Shown here piece after piece: positions 1 to 12,010 of a DNA stretch of 64,000 bases. The position numbers and the translations under genes were made by a program. Position 1 is the stretch's first letter. The number at the start of each line of letters is the position of its first letter. The stretch is from Engraulis encrasicolus (taxonomy: Eukaryota > Chordata > Actinopteri > Clupeiformes > Engraulidae), in contig NC_085866.1 in NCBI RefSeq assembly GCF_034702125.1, positions 13,690,564 to 13,754,563 of the forward strand, given 5' to 3'. The notes beneath the pieces were generated by a model that saw nothing but the letters and a program-made list of their open reading frames with translations, did not search any database and had not been told where the DNA came from.

Positions 1-92
1 GCATTTCTGTCATTTCTACAGTAGTTTACAAAGTTTACCAGAGTATGTAGGAACATTTAATTAGTAATTCATCACTTCCTGTTTCCCTGGGG

Positions 93-100
93 TATAAATA
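93..100 (+). promoter_or_regulatory. TATA-like box of the Tc1 transposase gene
   Basis: The octamer TATAAATA lies 42 bases upstream of the transposase ATG, suitable spacing for a short transposase leader. Inferred from sequence only. Confidence 0.4.
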
Positions 101-141
101 TGACGTGACACCGAGGCCATTTCTCTTATCCACTCTTAAAC

Positions 142-1155
142 ATGGGAAAGACAAAGGAACACGGCATACAAGTGAGGCAGATGTGCGTCTACCTTCACAG
201 GTCAGGCAGAGGCTACAAGAAGATTGCCACTCAACTGCAGCTGCCCATATCTACTGTGAGAGGAATAATTAAGAAGTTCAAAACAACTGGAACAGTGGTA
301 AACAAGCCTGGACGAGGACCCAAGTTTATTTTGCCACCACGCACAGTGAGGAGGATGGTAAGAGAAATCAAAATATCTCCAAAGCTCACTGTTACAGAAT
401 TACAACAAATGGTAGCATCCTGGGGTCACAAAGTCTCCAAATCAACCATCAGGCGCTGTCTACACACCAACAAGCTGTTTGGGAGGCATGCACGGAGAAA
501 ACCTTTCCTCACCCACAATCATAAACGCAAACGTCTGGAGTTCGCCCAGCGGTATTGGGGCTTCAACTGGGACCGTGTGCTTTGGTCAGATGAGACCAAG
601 ATTGAGCTTTTTGGCAACAAACACTCTAAGTGGGTCTGGCGTGCCACGAAAGATGCGCATGCTGAAAAGCACCTCATACCCACTGTGAAGTATGGGGGTG
701 GGTCAGTGATGCTGTGGGGCTGTTTCGCTTCCAAAGGCCCTGGGAAGCTTGTTGGGGTGCATGGCATCATGAATGCTTTGAAATACCAGGACATTTTAAA
801 TCAAAATCTGTTGCCCTCTGCCAAAAAGCTGAAGATGGGTCGTCACTGGGTCTTTCAGCAAGACAATGACCCTAAACATATGGTCAAATCTACACAGAAA
901 TGGTTAACCAGACACAAAATCAAGCTCCTCCCATGGCCATCTCAGTCCCCAGACCTCAACCCCATTGAGAACCTGTGGGGTGAGCTGAAGAGGAGAGTAC
1001 AGAGGAGAGGACCCAGGTCTCTGGATGATTTAGAGAGATTCTGCAAAGAGGAATGGCTGAAGATCCCTCTTTCTGTCTTTTCCCATCTTGTGAAACATTA
1101 TAGGAGAAGATTAGGTGCTGTTTTGTTGGCAAAAGGGGGTTGTGCAAAATATTAA
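142..1155 (+). CDS. Tc1-like transposase, apparently intact (337 aa)
   Basis: Cut-and-paste DDE transposase that would bind the element's inverted repeats and move it between TA sites in the nucleus. Residues 1-110 form the paired-like double helix-turn-helix DNA-binding region, with a GRGPK basic linker at 57-61. The catalytic triad is complete: D150 (in WSDETK), D241 (in QQDNDPKH) and E276 (in SPDLNPIENLW), a DD34E spacing. The glycine-rich box KYGGGSVMLWG lies at 183-193. Length matches the family (about 340 aa). There is no stop or frameshift. The start at 142 is the first ATG, gives the usual MGK- N terminus and follows a TATA-like box. Activity is not proven, since single substitutions can inactivate these proteins. 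Confidence 0.95.
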   Translation: MGKTKEHGIQVRQMCVYLHRSGRGYKKIATQLQLPISTVRGIIKKFKTTGTVVNKPGRGPKFILPPRTVRRMVREIKISPKLTVTELQQMVASWGHKVSKSTIRRCLHTNKLFGRHARRKPFLTHNHKRKRLEFAQRYWGFNWDRVLWSDETKIELFGNKHSKWVWRATKDAHAEKHLIPTVKYGGGSVMLWGCFASKGPGKLVGVHGIMNALKYQDILNQNLLPSAKKLKMGRHWVFQQDNDPKHMVKSTQKWLTRHKIKLLPWPSQSPDLNPIENLWGELKRRVQRRGPRSLDDLERFCKEEWLKIPLSVFSHLVKHYRRRLGAVLLAKGGCAKY

Positions 1156-1444
1156 CAACAGGGGTGCTAATAATTGTGACACACATTATTTGATGTCAAA
1201 TAATTATTTCTTTATGTGGGATTTTTTTCCCCACTGAATAAATGCACTTGTATTGAAGGTTGGATTTTTCTCTTTTTTTCCATTAAGGTCCCATATTATT
1301 TAGAGAAAAATAATAATAATTGGAAGCTAAAAAACACATCTCAACCAGGGGTGCCAATAATAATGGAGGGCACTGTATGTGTTGAAATTGTACCATGGCC
1401 CACAGACATTTTTACAAGTGGGGCAAATGCACACGACAGACATA

Positions 1445-1565
<121 letters not shown>

Positions 1566-1691
1566 CAGGGGCGCCGCTAGACATAAACAGAGTATGCAGA
1601 ATGCTTTGGGGTTTGGGTACCAATTTCTTGGCCCCCCAAAAATGTGGGCCTCTTGAATTGAGATTGACTAAAAAACATATATTTATTACTA

Positions 1692-1711
1692 AGATTCTTC
1701 TTCTTCTTCTT

Positions 1712-1740
<29 letters not shown>
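1692..1740. repeat. (CTT)n microsatellite
   Basis: About 16 CTT units, directly left of the TIR element at 1748. Confidence 0.95.
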
Positions 1741-1742
<2 letters not shown>

Positions 1743-1747
1743 TTCAA

Positions 1748-2699
1748 CTTTGGCTAAGGCCCGCCCTAAAGTGCTTTTTGACCAATCACAGCGCAGCAAA
1801 AGGACGACCTCGGACAAACCTCGGACAGTTTGGACAGTTTTGACAGCGCTCCATTGAACTCAATGCTGAAATCGCATGTTTTCAAGTAGGGTTTAGCAAG
1901 ATATTACGGTCGTATTATTATTAAAATGTGACTGGAAATTGTGCCTGGGGTATTTGTGACAAAGGTGCAAGTTTCCCGCGATGTAACAGGAGGTAATCGG
2001 TTTCCTCTTTACCTAAAACTGGACTAATATTAGCAGTTGAATGGTCTGGCTTGAAGGGTCTCGGCATCCTCACTCGACTAGAAAGCGCACGGATCATCAA
2101 ACATAGCCTACTTTGTGTGCTCCAATCATGCCACCATATCACTCGTGTAACTTTTCAGTAATGTTGTAAGCAAAACACGAACCTATTTCAGGGTAGGATT
2201 TCGGTTTTCTGACCTAAATTAATGAAGAAACAACGCTAGCAAAGTTCACCGTCAGTCACGTCAGGATTGTTTTGACTAGCAGCTGATGGACGTTATTTTC
2301 TTGAGCTATTGAAGACATAAACGCCAAAAGTTAATGTTACACATTGATGTGGTAGCTTTGAATATGACAACATCCGTTGGGTGATTTCGTCCAACAACTA
2401 CAGTTTTTTGAGCCAGGGACATAGGCTATGCGAGTTATAGCTTACCATGGTGGCACTGGTTACAATATGAAAATCGATACCAGGGTGAGAATTTGAGATC
2501 CCACAACAGCTAAACAACTGTGATGCATGACAGTTCAGGAAATACAAATTATGAATGGAGGAGTGTTTTTTTTATTTCTTAGTTGTGAACAACCGCTGCG
2601 ATAGCCAGATCACTGCATTAATCACGTTATCACAGCGCATAGAAAGTGTATCTGTCCGACCTAGCAACTGTTACTAAAGAGGGCGGGGCTTAGCCAAAG
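1748..2699. mobile_element. Non-autonomous DNA transposon with 20-bp TIRs
   Basis: The ends 1748-1767 and 2680-2699 are 20-bp inverted repeats (CTTTGGCTAAG-CCCGCCCT type) with a single mismatch; similarity extends a few bases outward as ATTC. The 950-bp interior has no long reading frame and resembles no transposase that I recognise. The superfamily cannot be assigned from the ends alone. (CTT)n and (ATT)n tracts flank it. Confidence 0.7.
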
Positions 2700-2796
2700 G
2701 CGAATTATTATTATTATTATTATAATTATCATTTAATTATGAGGGGTCCTCCAGACTAGCTATGCCTAGGGCCTCCAAAACCTTAGCAGCTGCCAT

Positions 2797-3100
<304 letters not shown>

Positions 3101-3235
3101 GGACACATGCAGAGTGTGGGCTGGAGTGTAGCCACTTAGCGCTGGGGACACAGAGAGGAAGGCAGAGTCATCCAGTTGTTTCCATCTGTTATGCATGAGT
3201 GCACTCACACTGTCTGGCAGCCAGAGAAGCACGGG

Positions 3236-3770
3236 CAAGTGGAGGAGAAAAGCAGAGGGGGGGAGAAGAGAAGAGAAGAGAAGAGAAGAGAAGAGAAGAG
3301 AAGAGAAGAGAAGAGAAGAGAAGAGAAGAGAAGAGAAGAAGAGGGATGAGGAGGGGAGGGGAGTGGAGAGAAGAGAAGAGGAGGGATGAGGAGGGTAGGG
3401 AAGGGGAGTGGAGAAGAGAAGAGAAGAGAAGAGAAGAGAGGAGAAGAGAAGAGAAGAGGAGAGAAGAGGGGGAGAGAAGAGAAGAGAGCAGAAAAGAGAA
3501 GAGAAGGAGGATGAGGAAAAGAGAAGAGGAGTAGAGGAAAGTGGACAAAAGAAGACTGGACTCTGAAGAGGTCAACAGTTGGCAGGGTAGGAAAGAAGAT
3601 TAGAGAAGAGAAGAAAAGAGAACTGAAGAGGAGAGGAGAGTTGGAGAGAGAAGAGGAAAAGTGGAGGAGAGGAGAGGAGAGTTGGAGAGAGAAGAGGAAA
3701 AGTGAAGGAGAGGATAGCAGGGGACATGGCAGGAAGAGAATAGAGGGATGAGGAGGGAAGAAAAGAGGTA
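3236..3770. repeat. Polypurine (AGAAG)n-rich tract
   Basis: Over 500 bases almost free of pyrimidines on the plus strand. It starts with a near-pure AGAAG pentamer array (about 3264-3340) and degenerates into GAGGA, GGAGAG and GAAAAG variants. Long homopurine-homopyrimidine mirror sequence can form triplex DNA. The frames across it are low-complexity and not coding. Confidence 0.93.
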
Positions 3771-4477
<707 letters not shown>

Positions 4478-4807
4478 CAGTGGTTCTTAACCTGGGGTGC
4501 GGGCACCCCCTGGGGGTGCATCATAGATTTCAGAGAGTGCGCGGAATTTTGTTTGTTTTGAGGTTGTGACCAAAATTCTCTAGTGAACATTGCAATTAGG
4601 CCGAATCAAAACCAAATTTTAACATGTTTTGGTCCCCATGTAAAGTCATTAAGGTATTGATTAATGTCTCAAACAATAGTCATTGTGATTAATAACTTAA
4701 ATCCTTTTTTAGTGCGTATACACATGTAGAGGTTTGGGTTGGGGGTGTGCGGCGTCTTGGACACAGGTAAGGGGGGGTGCGTTAAGGAAAAAAGTTAAAG
4801 AACCACT
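4478..4807. mobile_element. hAT-like MITE (CAGTGGTTCTTAA ends)
   Basis: The left end CAGTGGTTCTTAACC and the right end read in reverse, CAGTGGTTCTTTAAC, are matching hAT-type termini with G/C-rich subterminal sequence. The element is 330 bp and non-coding. The flanking 8-mers are no longer identical, so it is an old insertion. Confidence 0.8.
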
Positions 4808-4970
4808 GCTCTATACCACAGAGAGAGGCAGCTATATGGACCCCTCTGTAGTGGAAATCGCAGCAATCTATACTGCTTGGCTGGCCCCCGTCCAGCTCAG
4901 TGTCTTCCAATCCTCCCACTGCCTCGCTGGCTGTGTTCTCGCTTATAATCAGCACTCCCGACCCAAGCAC

Positions 4971-5397
4971 CAGCACACCCATACACCCACACATCCACAC
5001 ACCCATACACCCACAGCCCCATACACCCACACCCATACACCCACACACCCATACACCCACACCCATACACCCACACACCCCCATACACCCACACCCCCAC
5101 ACCCACACACCCACACACCCACATACACCCACACCCCCATACACCCACACCCCCATACACCCACACATCCACACACCCATACACCCACACCCATACACCC
5201 ACACCCCCATACACCCACACCCATACACCCCCATACACCCATACACCCACACCCCCATACACCCACACCCCCATACACCCATACACCCACACCCCCATAC
5301 ACCCACACACCCATACACCCACACCCCCATACACCCATACACCCACACACCCACACCCCCATACACTCACACCCCCATACACCCACACCCCCATACA
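4971..5397. repeat. CCCATACACCCACA minisatellite
   Basis: About 430 bases of CCCATACA, CCCACACA and CCCCCATACA blocks in variable order, G-rich on the minus strand. Every frame stays open because the unit lacks stops, which gives long false ORFs on both strands. Confidence 0.95.
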
Positions 5398-5515
5398 AGG
5401 AACAAAACGCTTCGTCTCTCTACTGAGGAGGAGAATGGACCGGGAGAAGGAGTGTGTTTGTGTTTTCTTTTTACAGGTTCAGGGATGGTTCAAAGTGTGC
5501 AGTGTCTCTGAAATG

Positions 5516-5620
<105 letters not shown>

Positions 5621-5927
5621 CTTATCCTGCGTGGGCTGCAGTTCTGTGGACTTAATAAGGACAATTCAAAACACCTTGCCAAATACGGCTCAATTTCTGC
5701 AATAATTGGTAGTTTAGCAATATGGCAGAGGAGGTGCCATCTTTACCCCTAAGAGGCCTTAATCTAACTGCCCATTCTGCCCATTGGCCTATTATTTTAC
5801 ACAAGTGTAATGTAACGCATAGGACTCTATGATTCTGATCAGTCCTTACCGACTGCTATGAAATTTGCTTCCACCACTATTTGGATCTGTAATGCTGCTC
5901 TACTGATGAGATCCAAATAAAAGTACT

Positions 5928-5931
<4 letters not shown>

Positions 5932-6012
<81 letters not shown>

Positions 6013-6026
6013 CACAGAGAGAGAGA
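5932..6026. repeat. (TG)n followed by (GA)n
   Basis: TG 5932-5996 passes into GA/GACA sequence. The 310 bases before it (5620-5930) are unique-looking with nothing I can name. Confidence 0.95.
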
Positions 6027-6215
6027 CTAATGGGACATAGGACTTCCACATCTTCCACATACATAATATACTGTTTAGATGGGACCAACCATGTGTGGAG
6101 AGTGGTTAATAAGAACCAGTGGAGGAACCCAAACTGTGTGTATGTGTGCATGTGTTTGTGGTTGGGGCACTAAAAAGGGAACAAATGACTAACAAATAAC
6201 AGAGGCCTGGCAAGC

Positions 6216-6320
<105 letters not shown>

Positions 6321-6582
6321 CAAATCTTACACATGAGGGGCAAATATTTTTCGCCACTAAAAAAGGAAAACCAGAGAAGAGGCTATTTGTGGGCAGACCA
6401 ATTGCAAACAAACCTCACAGTGTTTTTCTCCACTGTTTTGTTGGTACTGATTGAAAGTAAATGTGCCAAAACATTGAGGGTTTAGAATTGGTCTGGTCTG
6501 GGCACCGTTCAACATTCTTCATGTTGGCTTCTATTACAGTGGGAGTCGGTGTCGGTGGGAGCATCCCCATAAGAATAGGAAT

Positions 6583-6583
6583 G

Positions 6584-6664
<81 letters not shown>

Positions 6665-6806
6665 GGCCGCTGACAGCTTTGGCTGGGCCCAGGAAAAGTC
6701 ATATGAAAAGTGCCCTCCACCCAATACATATACAATGTAATAAGAACCCCATTATGGGCCCCTGGGCCTGGGACAACTAACCCCTTCGTCCCCCTCTGTC
6801 GGTTTC

Positions 6807-6877
<71 letters not shown>

Positions 6878-6878
6878 T
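6583..6878. repeat. (TG)n array split by a MITE
   Basis: TG units at 6583-6661 and 6811-6878 flank a 149-bp element (6662-6810). The two halves look like one array interrupted by an insertion. Confidence 0.85.
6662..6810. mobile_element. Short hAT-like MITE inside the TG array
   Basis: The ends are CAGGGCCGCTGACAG and, in reverse, CAGGGAAACCGACAG. The interior is rich in GGGCCC. A related copy lies in inverted orientation at about 16730-16898, inside sephs2 intron 7. Both share the GCTGACAGC end, GGGCC blocks, a CCTGGG(A/C)C motif and a CCCCTT-GTCCC stretch. Confidence 0.7.
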
Positions 6879-7505
6879 TGAGAGACCTGGCCAGGGCAGG
6901 GTATTTAGCAATTTGCATCGTGGAGTCCCTCCGTCTCCTTCTCTTCTCCATGCGAGTGGCTTGTTCAGCCTCTCTGGTTACATCCGCTGATCCCCTCTCC
7001 TGTGCTGTCAGCAAGGCTCTGGGGCTCTGGGTCGGGACGGAGCAATCCCATCATGCGACTTATCACTCAAGTGCCCACTGCAGGCTCCTCTGCCCACACA
7101 GCCCCCTCGCATGGCTGCCTGCTTCCATTAGGTGCCATAGCAAAACAATTTCCCACAATGCTGCTTGGTTGGGTGTTTTCTTCACTAGGGGTGGGGGTGG
7201 GGGGGAAGGGGCAGATCTAGTCATTTTGGGGCCCTAAGCGAAATAATATAAACATGGGCCCCTCAAAAGTCATCATATAGACATAAAATTCTGTGTTTTG
7301 GTGCTATTTTAGTGTTTTGTCTCAAATATACATTTGATTACTTTACATAAGTGGTAAATGAAGATCACGCCTACCTTTTTTGTGTTTAGCACGACTGGTG
7401 TGACAGCTGGGGCCCCTATGGAGGAGTTCAGTTAGGTCAGGAAGGGTGTCGCGCCAATTACTCCAGGCCTTGTGGGTGTGTGGGTTCTGGGTATTGTAGA
7501 ACACA
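6879..7505. other. Intergenic DNA, no gene seen
   Basis: Mostly unique-looking sequence. A stretch at 7206-7270 rich in GGGGCCC-type words resembles the interior of hAT-like MITEs seen elsewhere in the window, but I cannot place both ends. Confidence 0.6.
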
Positions 7506-7719
7506 GGAGGAAGAAGAGAACTCGCACACCAAGAGTTGCCGATGCAGGAAAGGTGTTTTAATCCATCAACTTAAACAAAAAATAATAAATAATAAATAAT
7601 AAAAAATAAAATAAAGTGCTACCAAGTAGCACTTCATTTTATTTTTTGTTTAAGTTGATGGATTAAAACACCTTTCCGGCATCAGCAACTCTTGGTGTGC
7701 AAGTTCTCTTCTTCCTCCT
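7506..7719. mobile_element. Foldback (long inverted repeat) element
   Basis: Arms of about 90 bases (7506-7595 and 7630-7719) are near-perfect reverse complements around an A/T-rich AATAAATAA-type centre. The arms include CACACCAAGAGTTGC. One of at least seven foldback elements in the window. Confidence 0.88.
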
Positions 7720-8040
7720 CTGCCCCTATGGAGGACAAATTTGGTCGTGGCTCTTGGCAATTGGAAAGTCCGCCTCTGGTGGGGGGGGTCATCTTGAGCT
7801 GAGGAATACTTTTGCAGAAACGTGAGGTTGAGAAACCCAGGATACTTTGCACTTCTTCCCCCACACTCACACTCACACTCACCTCTCCTGACTGCCCTCA
7901 CCCTTCCCTGCTCCCCTGGCGTCAAATTATGTGGGGAATTTGGGGATTCAGAGGGGCGCTGAAGCCAAACCGAATACCCCGACAATCTCAAGCAGCTCTA
8001 GCAGGAGAGGGAGAGAAACACACACACAATGGGTGTTCGC

Positions 8041-8403
8041 TAGGGCTGTAACGATACACTCAACTCACGATTCGGTTCGTATCACGATTTTTGACCTAAG
8101 GTTCGATACACCCCACGATTTCACATTTGCCAATGTTATAAAATAAAATTATGAATAAAACTATGACAAGTTGTAGGTAGAATAGGTTACAAGAGGCTAC
8201 ACACAATTTTAAAAAGTTTAAATATAATAATGATGATGATTTGAAGCTTGGAAGCACCATCACTTCATATCATGTGGTAGTTTTCTGGACTGATGGGTGT
8301 CAAAACTTTGAAAGGGTGTATCACGATACTGCCTCCTTGTATCACGATACAGTATCGTGAGTCTTTGTATCACGATTTCTCGGTTCGATACAATACAGCC
8401 CTA
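8041..8403. mobile_element. hAT MITE with 8-bp target duplication GTGTTCGC
   Basis: Ends are TAGGGCTGTAACGATACA and, in reverse, TAGGGCTGTATTGTATCG. Perfect duplications GTGTTCGC lie at 8033-8040 and 8404-8411. The inner sequence repeats TATCACGAT/CACGAT words. 363 bp, non-coding; an 8-bp duplication is the hAT hallmark. Confidence 0.95.
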
Positions 8404-8411
8404 GTGTTCGC

Positions 8412-8707
8412 ATAATGCATAAGGCTCTCTCTTTCTCTCCCCCCCCCCTCTCTCTCTCTCTTCCCAGCTCGCTGGGAAACGATTTGTTTTGGCCCCTGCG
8501 GCTGTGCATCTGAGAGAGACAGAAAGCCGGTTACCGTCTGACAGCTCATTGGCGCGCGTAGTGGGGTAGTACTCGTAAGGCCCTACTGGTGTTGCTGCTG
8601 AGGTCCAGCTTCTTCCCAGAGTAGAGGGGGCCCCGTGGTGGGGCAAATGGAGGCTGCTGGCCCAGGGGCTGGGGCTGCCTGCCAGTGGAAACCACACCGC
8701 TGCATCA
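8412..8707. other. Intergenic DNA, no feature recognised
   Basis: Unique-looking, moderately GC-rich sequence between two hAT MITEs. The minus-strand frame across it (8401-8856) runs into the neighbouring MITE and shows no domain. Confidence 0.6.
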
Positions 8708-8715
8708 CCCACACC

Positions 8716-8877
8716 CAGAGGCGCATCTTGCCACCAGGCAAGGCAGGCAGCCGCTTGGGGCCCCCAAGCCCCTAGATGGTAAATAACAGCCCATACTGTA
8801 CTACAGTAGTAGTGATTTTGGTTCAAATGTTCATTCTTTTGCACTTGGGGCCCCACCTGACCCTAGAATCGCCTCTG
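8716..8877. mobile_element. hAT MITE with 8-bp target duplication CCCACACC
   Basis: Ends CAGAGGCGCATCTTG and, in reverse, CAGAGGCGATTCTAG share the CAGAGGCG hAT-type terminus. Perfect duplications CCCACACC lie at 8708-8715 and 8878-8885. 162 bp, non-coding, with GGGGCCCC blocks next to each end. Confidence 0.95.
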
Positions 8878-8885
8878 CCCACACC

Positions 8886-9711
8886 ACCCATTCTCATCTA
8901 ACAAGACAACACCACTTTAAACCCACTTGCTTCAGTCCTGCTTTGCTTAACTGCTATATAATGCCCAACAAATAGCATAGACTCTTGATTGCATGTCTTC
9001 TACTTAACACTATGTAAACTTCACGTATGAATGGAAGCATTTGTATTCCAGACAAAAGCACTTTGTGTAGTTTAGGCAGGTCATAAATCATATGTCCGGC
9101 GTTTTCATCGAAAGACGACTTTTTAAAATGTAAGCCGAATCCTAGGTTTGGCAGGCGTTATATCCTAATCCCTACCCTAGGCCTACGCACTGCCCTGAGA
9201 AGCACACACACACACACCCACACACACTGTAATAAGACGAAGTGATCCAGAAAGCTCATTATTTATAAGAATCAATGAGAGGAGAAGTCGGTTGCTGATG
9301 TCTGCATGGTCACCTAATGGTCCAAGCATTGATGAGAGGCCTCTGAGGACCTGCTGTTAATAATGCATGGGAACAAAAAAAACGTTAAGGTAAAAAGTAC
9401 AGTCGCATTAGTGAATAAATATTAATGAACCCGTTTTTAGAGCTAGTACTACATGAGTGTTCACATAAATATTTGTTGTAAAACTGTATGCTACATGGGG
9501 TCTCCTGCAGTACCAGTTGTCTCTGAGGACGAATGCAAAATTATAGCTTTTTGTACCCCAAATATTGACTTTGACAAATGGACTCCGCTGACTTTATAAT
9601 GAAGACAGGAAATCAAATCAAGTTTATGACCTTGGCCTTGGCCAGCGGTTATTGAATCAGTTTAGGCGGCCAGCTGTGGCTTTCTGGGCTTAAATGTGGG
9701 CGATGCAGCGG
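8886..9711. other. Intergenic DNA, no gene seen
   Basis: Unique-looking AT-rich sequence with a short CA run near 9204-9228. I find no exon with credible splice sites and no transposon termini. Confidence 0.65.
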
Positions 9712-10203
9712 GTGCATTCCAATATGCGACCTTGCGTCCTCCACTTGTGCTTTTTGTACGTTTTGCTGATGCCCCGCCTCAGCCTAGCAACAACAATTTT
9801 TGGGGGACTACTCTTCATTCACCATCCAGTTTGCAAATGAGTGAATGACTTCACAATTGAGCTTTAGCGAGATATTGAAATATAATGCTGTTGTCAGCAG
9901 AGATGTGGACACAAATGACTCGACTTGAGACTTGACTTGCCAATATTAGGAATGACTTGTGACTTGACTCGACTTGTACGCTATTGACTCGAGACTTGAC
10001 CCGACTTGACAGTTTTAGCTTGCAATGACTTGCAATAGCGTTCCAAGTCAATTAATATATTATTTTTTTTGCATTTGTGTGTGAAAAAAATGCATGAAAG
10101 AAAGAAAAAAGATTTACCTTTAACCATAGTGACAACCCATGCTAAAAAAAAATGGTGAATTGTGGGTTGCATGGTCACCCAAAAAACATGAAAGCTTGTT
10201 TGC

Positions 10204-10395
10204 AGCCATGGTGTAACGGTCAGGGAGTTGGACTGAAGATCACAGAGTTGCAGGTTCGAATCCCACCCTAGACCACCTCTCCCTACACCTCCATCCATGA
10301 CTGAAGTGCCCTTGAGCAAGGCACCTAACTCCACATTGCTCCAAGGACTGTCACCAATATGTGTGTTGGATAAAAGAACAGTTAAGTGTAATTTA
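10204..10395 (+). mobile_element. tRNA-derived SINE
   Basis: A tRNA-like head with an A box near 10209-10219 (TGGTGTAACGG) and a B box at 10253-10263 (GGTTCGAATCC). A body follows with the CCCTTGAGCAAGGCACC word common in fish SINEs. Not a functional tRNA gene: no full cloverleaf can be drawn. Transcribed, if at all, by Pol III from the internal promoter. Confidence 0.85.
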
Positions 10396-10793
10396 ATGAT
10401 TAATTATAAACCGTGGTAAAACCATGGTTAGTTTTAGAGTAAAACCATGGTTCAATTTATAATTAAACCTAGTCAAACCAAAAAGCAATGCCGAACCGAA
10501 ACTGAAATCATGGTTTACCATGGTCGATTTTCGTAAGGGACATGACTGGCAAAGGGGGACATGCAAAGCAGTGTGGAGAGGTAATACATTTATGACCAAA
10601 AGTAATTGTCAATATTGTACATAGAACACAAAGTGATTTGTTAAGGACTTGGAAAAAATAAGACTTGGACTTAGACTTGTCTTGGCTTTGGCACGACTTG
10701 GACTTGACTTGGTCAAATGTGTCGTAACTTGTGACTTCACTCAGACTTGATTGGAAGGACTTGAGACATAGCGACTTACAAATTAGTGACTTG

Positions 10794-11403
10794 GGCCCAA
10801 TTCGAAACAGGGAAGGCAGCTGTCCTTCCAGTGAGCTAACTGGACATCGAGTCATGAAGTGTGGATCGAAACGAAAAATTGCTTTATTTCCTCTCTCGGC
10901 AGTTGACTGCATTTGTGGGCGTAACGAGGATATTTCGAGGATACATCAGATGCTGACTTCGCTGCCTTGGTACCCAACATGCTGTGCGCCACCTCCCTCT
11001 CAACCGGAAACCTGAAAAACAAACATGGCTACTACCCAAGCTACTACCTTATCATACTCTTTATTCTGACACTTATGTGTGTAGATAAAGATATTGAAAA
11101 TCGAATGGATAAATCAACATTGTAGTATCTAAATATGCTGTCGCTAGATCTATTTATAGCCTATTTTACGATTCCGTTGTCCGACGATCATTCACAGTTG
11201 AAATAGCATGCCTACGCTAAGCGCTAACGTGATGAACGTAACTCCCGCCATAGAATCACCGTAACATCAAATGCGCAAGGCAGCGCACTCGTTAGTGCCG
11301 TTCGTAACGGCGGCCTCATCAGCTAACTTCGCCTATCTGATCAGTGACCTGTTTATGTAGGAGGAGAGTCATCGAGTCACTGCCTCCCGTTTCGAATTGG
11401 GCC
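10794..11403. mobile_element. MITE with GGCCCAATTCGAAAC inverted ends
   Basis: The 15-base ends GGCCCAATTCGAAAC (10794) and its reverse complement (ending 11403) are perfect, and partial similarity continues inward (GGGAAGGCAG against GGGAGGCAG). The 610-bp interior has no transposase. It sits inside the hAT element at 9898-11418. Confidence 0.8.
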
Positions 11404-11883
11404 ATAGTCCCATCTCTGATTTTCAGTGATGTCATCATGACGTATTACTTCCTGGTACGAGGCCACAAGCACAAGTGGAGGACGCAAGGTCACATATTGG
11501 AACGCACACAGTGAAGGACGTGGCCAGAGGCACTTGAGACATGGGCACGGTTACACTTGGAATTAATTAACTGCGTGCATGCGGGGGTTGAATTGAATTC
11601 ATTTCTTGATGTATTGATGGATTGGCCCTTTTGTTGGGGATATTTCACACATTAGCAAGCTCCAAAACATTTCTGATTAACCATGTGAACTGTAAAATGT
11701 AAATGGCACCCAACACCTCTGTTCCACTCTATTCAATTACGTACAGCACTGAGGCTGGAGACACAGAACTCCTTCATTAAATGTTTACTTTTCTGTTCCG
11801 CAAGAACTGCACTGCTGCCATCCTTAGCCTACCAGGGTATACTACAGCTGTGAATTCTCTCTCTCTGACACACACAACAATGC

Positions 11884-12010
11884 TTGGTTGGCTGGCCCAT
11901 GTGGACCCAGGTTCGCATCCAGCCTAGGTCGTTGCCCAACCCTTGTCTGTCTGTCTCTCTCTTATCCTATCCTATCCACCATAAGGCAAAGTCCATTAAA
12001 ATATTTAAAA
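11884..12010 (+). mobile_element. tRNA-SINE fragment
   Basis: Has a B-box-like word GGTTCGCATCC near 11911-11921, a pyrimidine stretch and a TATCCTATCC tail region passing into A-rich sequence. The 5' head is truncated. Confidence 0.6.

Larger units (their letters stand above)
1..1377 (+). mobile_element. Tc1/mariner-like DNA transposon (left terminus outside window)
   Basis: Encodes a full transposase (142-1155). The right terminal inverted repeat is visible at about 1342-1375 and ends GGGCACTG, followed by the TA target dinucleotide at 1376-1377. On the other strand this end begins CAGTGCCCTCC, the usual Tc1-family form. The matching left repeat is not seen and must lie left of position 1. 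Because the coding region is uninterrupted, this copy may be young or recently active; completeness cannot be judged without the left flank. Confidence 0.93.
9898..11418. mobile_element. hAT-like element nested in the 9712-11507 MITE
   Basis: The left end CAGAGATGTGGAC and right end, in reverse CAGAGATGGGAC, are inverted. Flanking 8-mers GTTGTCAG (9890-9897) and ATTTTCAG (11419-11426) agree at 6 of 8 positions, a decayed target duplication. The uninterrupted host copy at 58642 confirms the insertion site. The interior repeats GACTTGACTTG-type words and carries a SINE and a further MITE. Confidence 0.85.
9712..11507. mobile_element. MITE split by a nested hAT element
   Basis: The left end GTGCATTCCAATATGCGACC (9712) and the right end, in reverse GTGCGTTCCAATATGTGACC (11507), match the complete 257-bp copy at 58642-58898 in sequence and order, through GTCCTCCACTTGTGC. 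In this copy the element is interrupted after about 186 bases by the hAT insertion at 9898-11418. Confidence 0.88.

Noticed and set aside
10204..10275. tRNA gene (A and B boxes)
   Set aside because: No complete cloverleaf; followed by a SINE body. The same holds for 11884, 31728-31890 (minus) and 36447.
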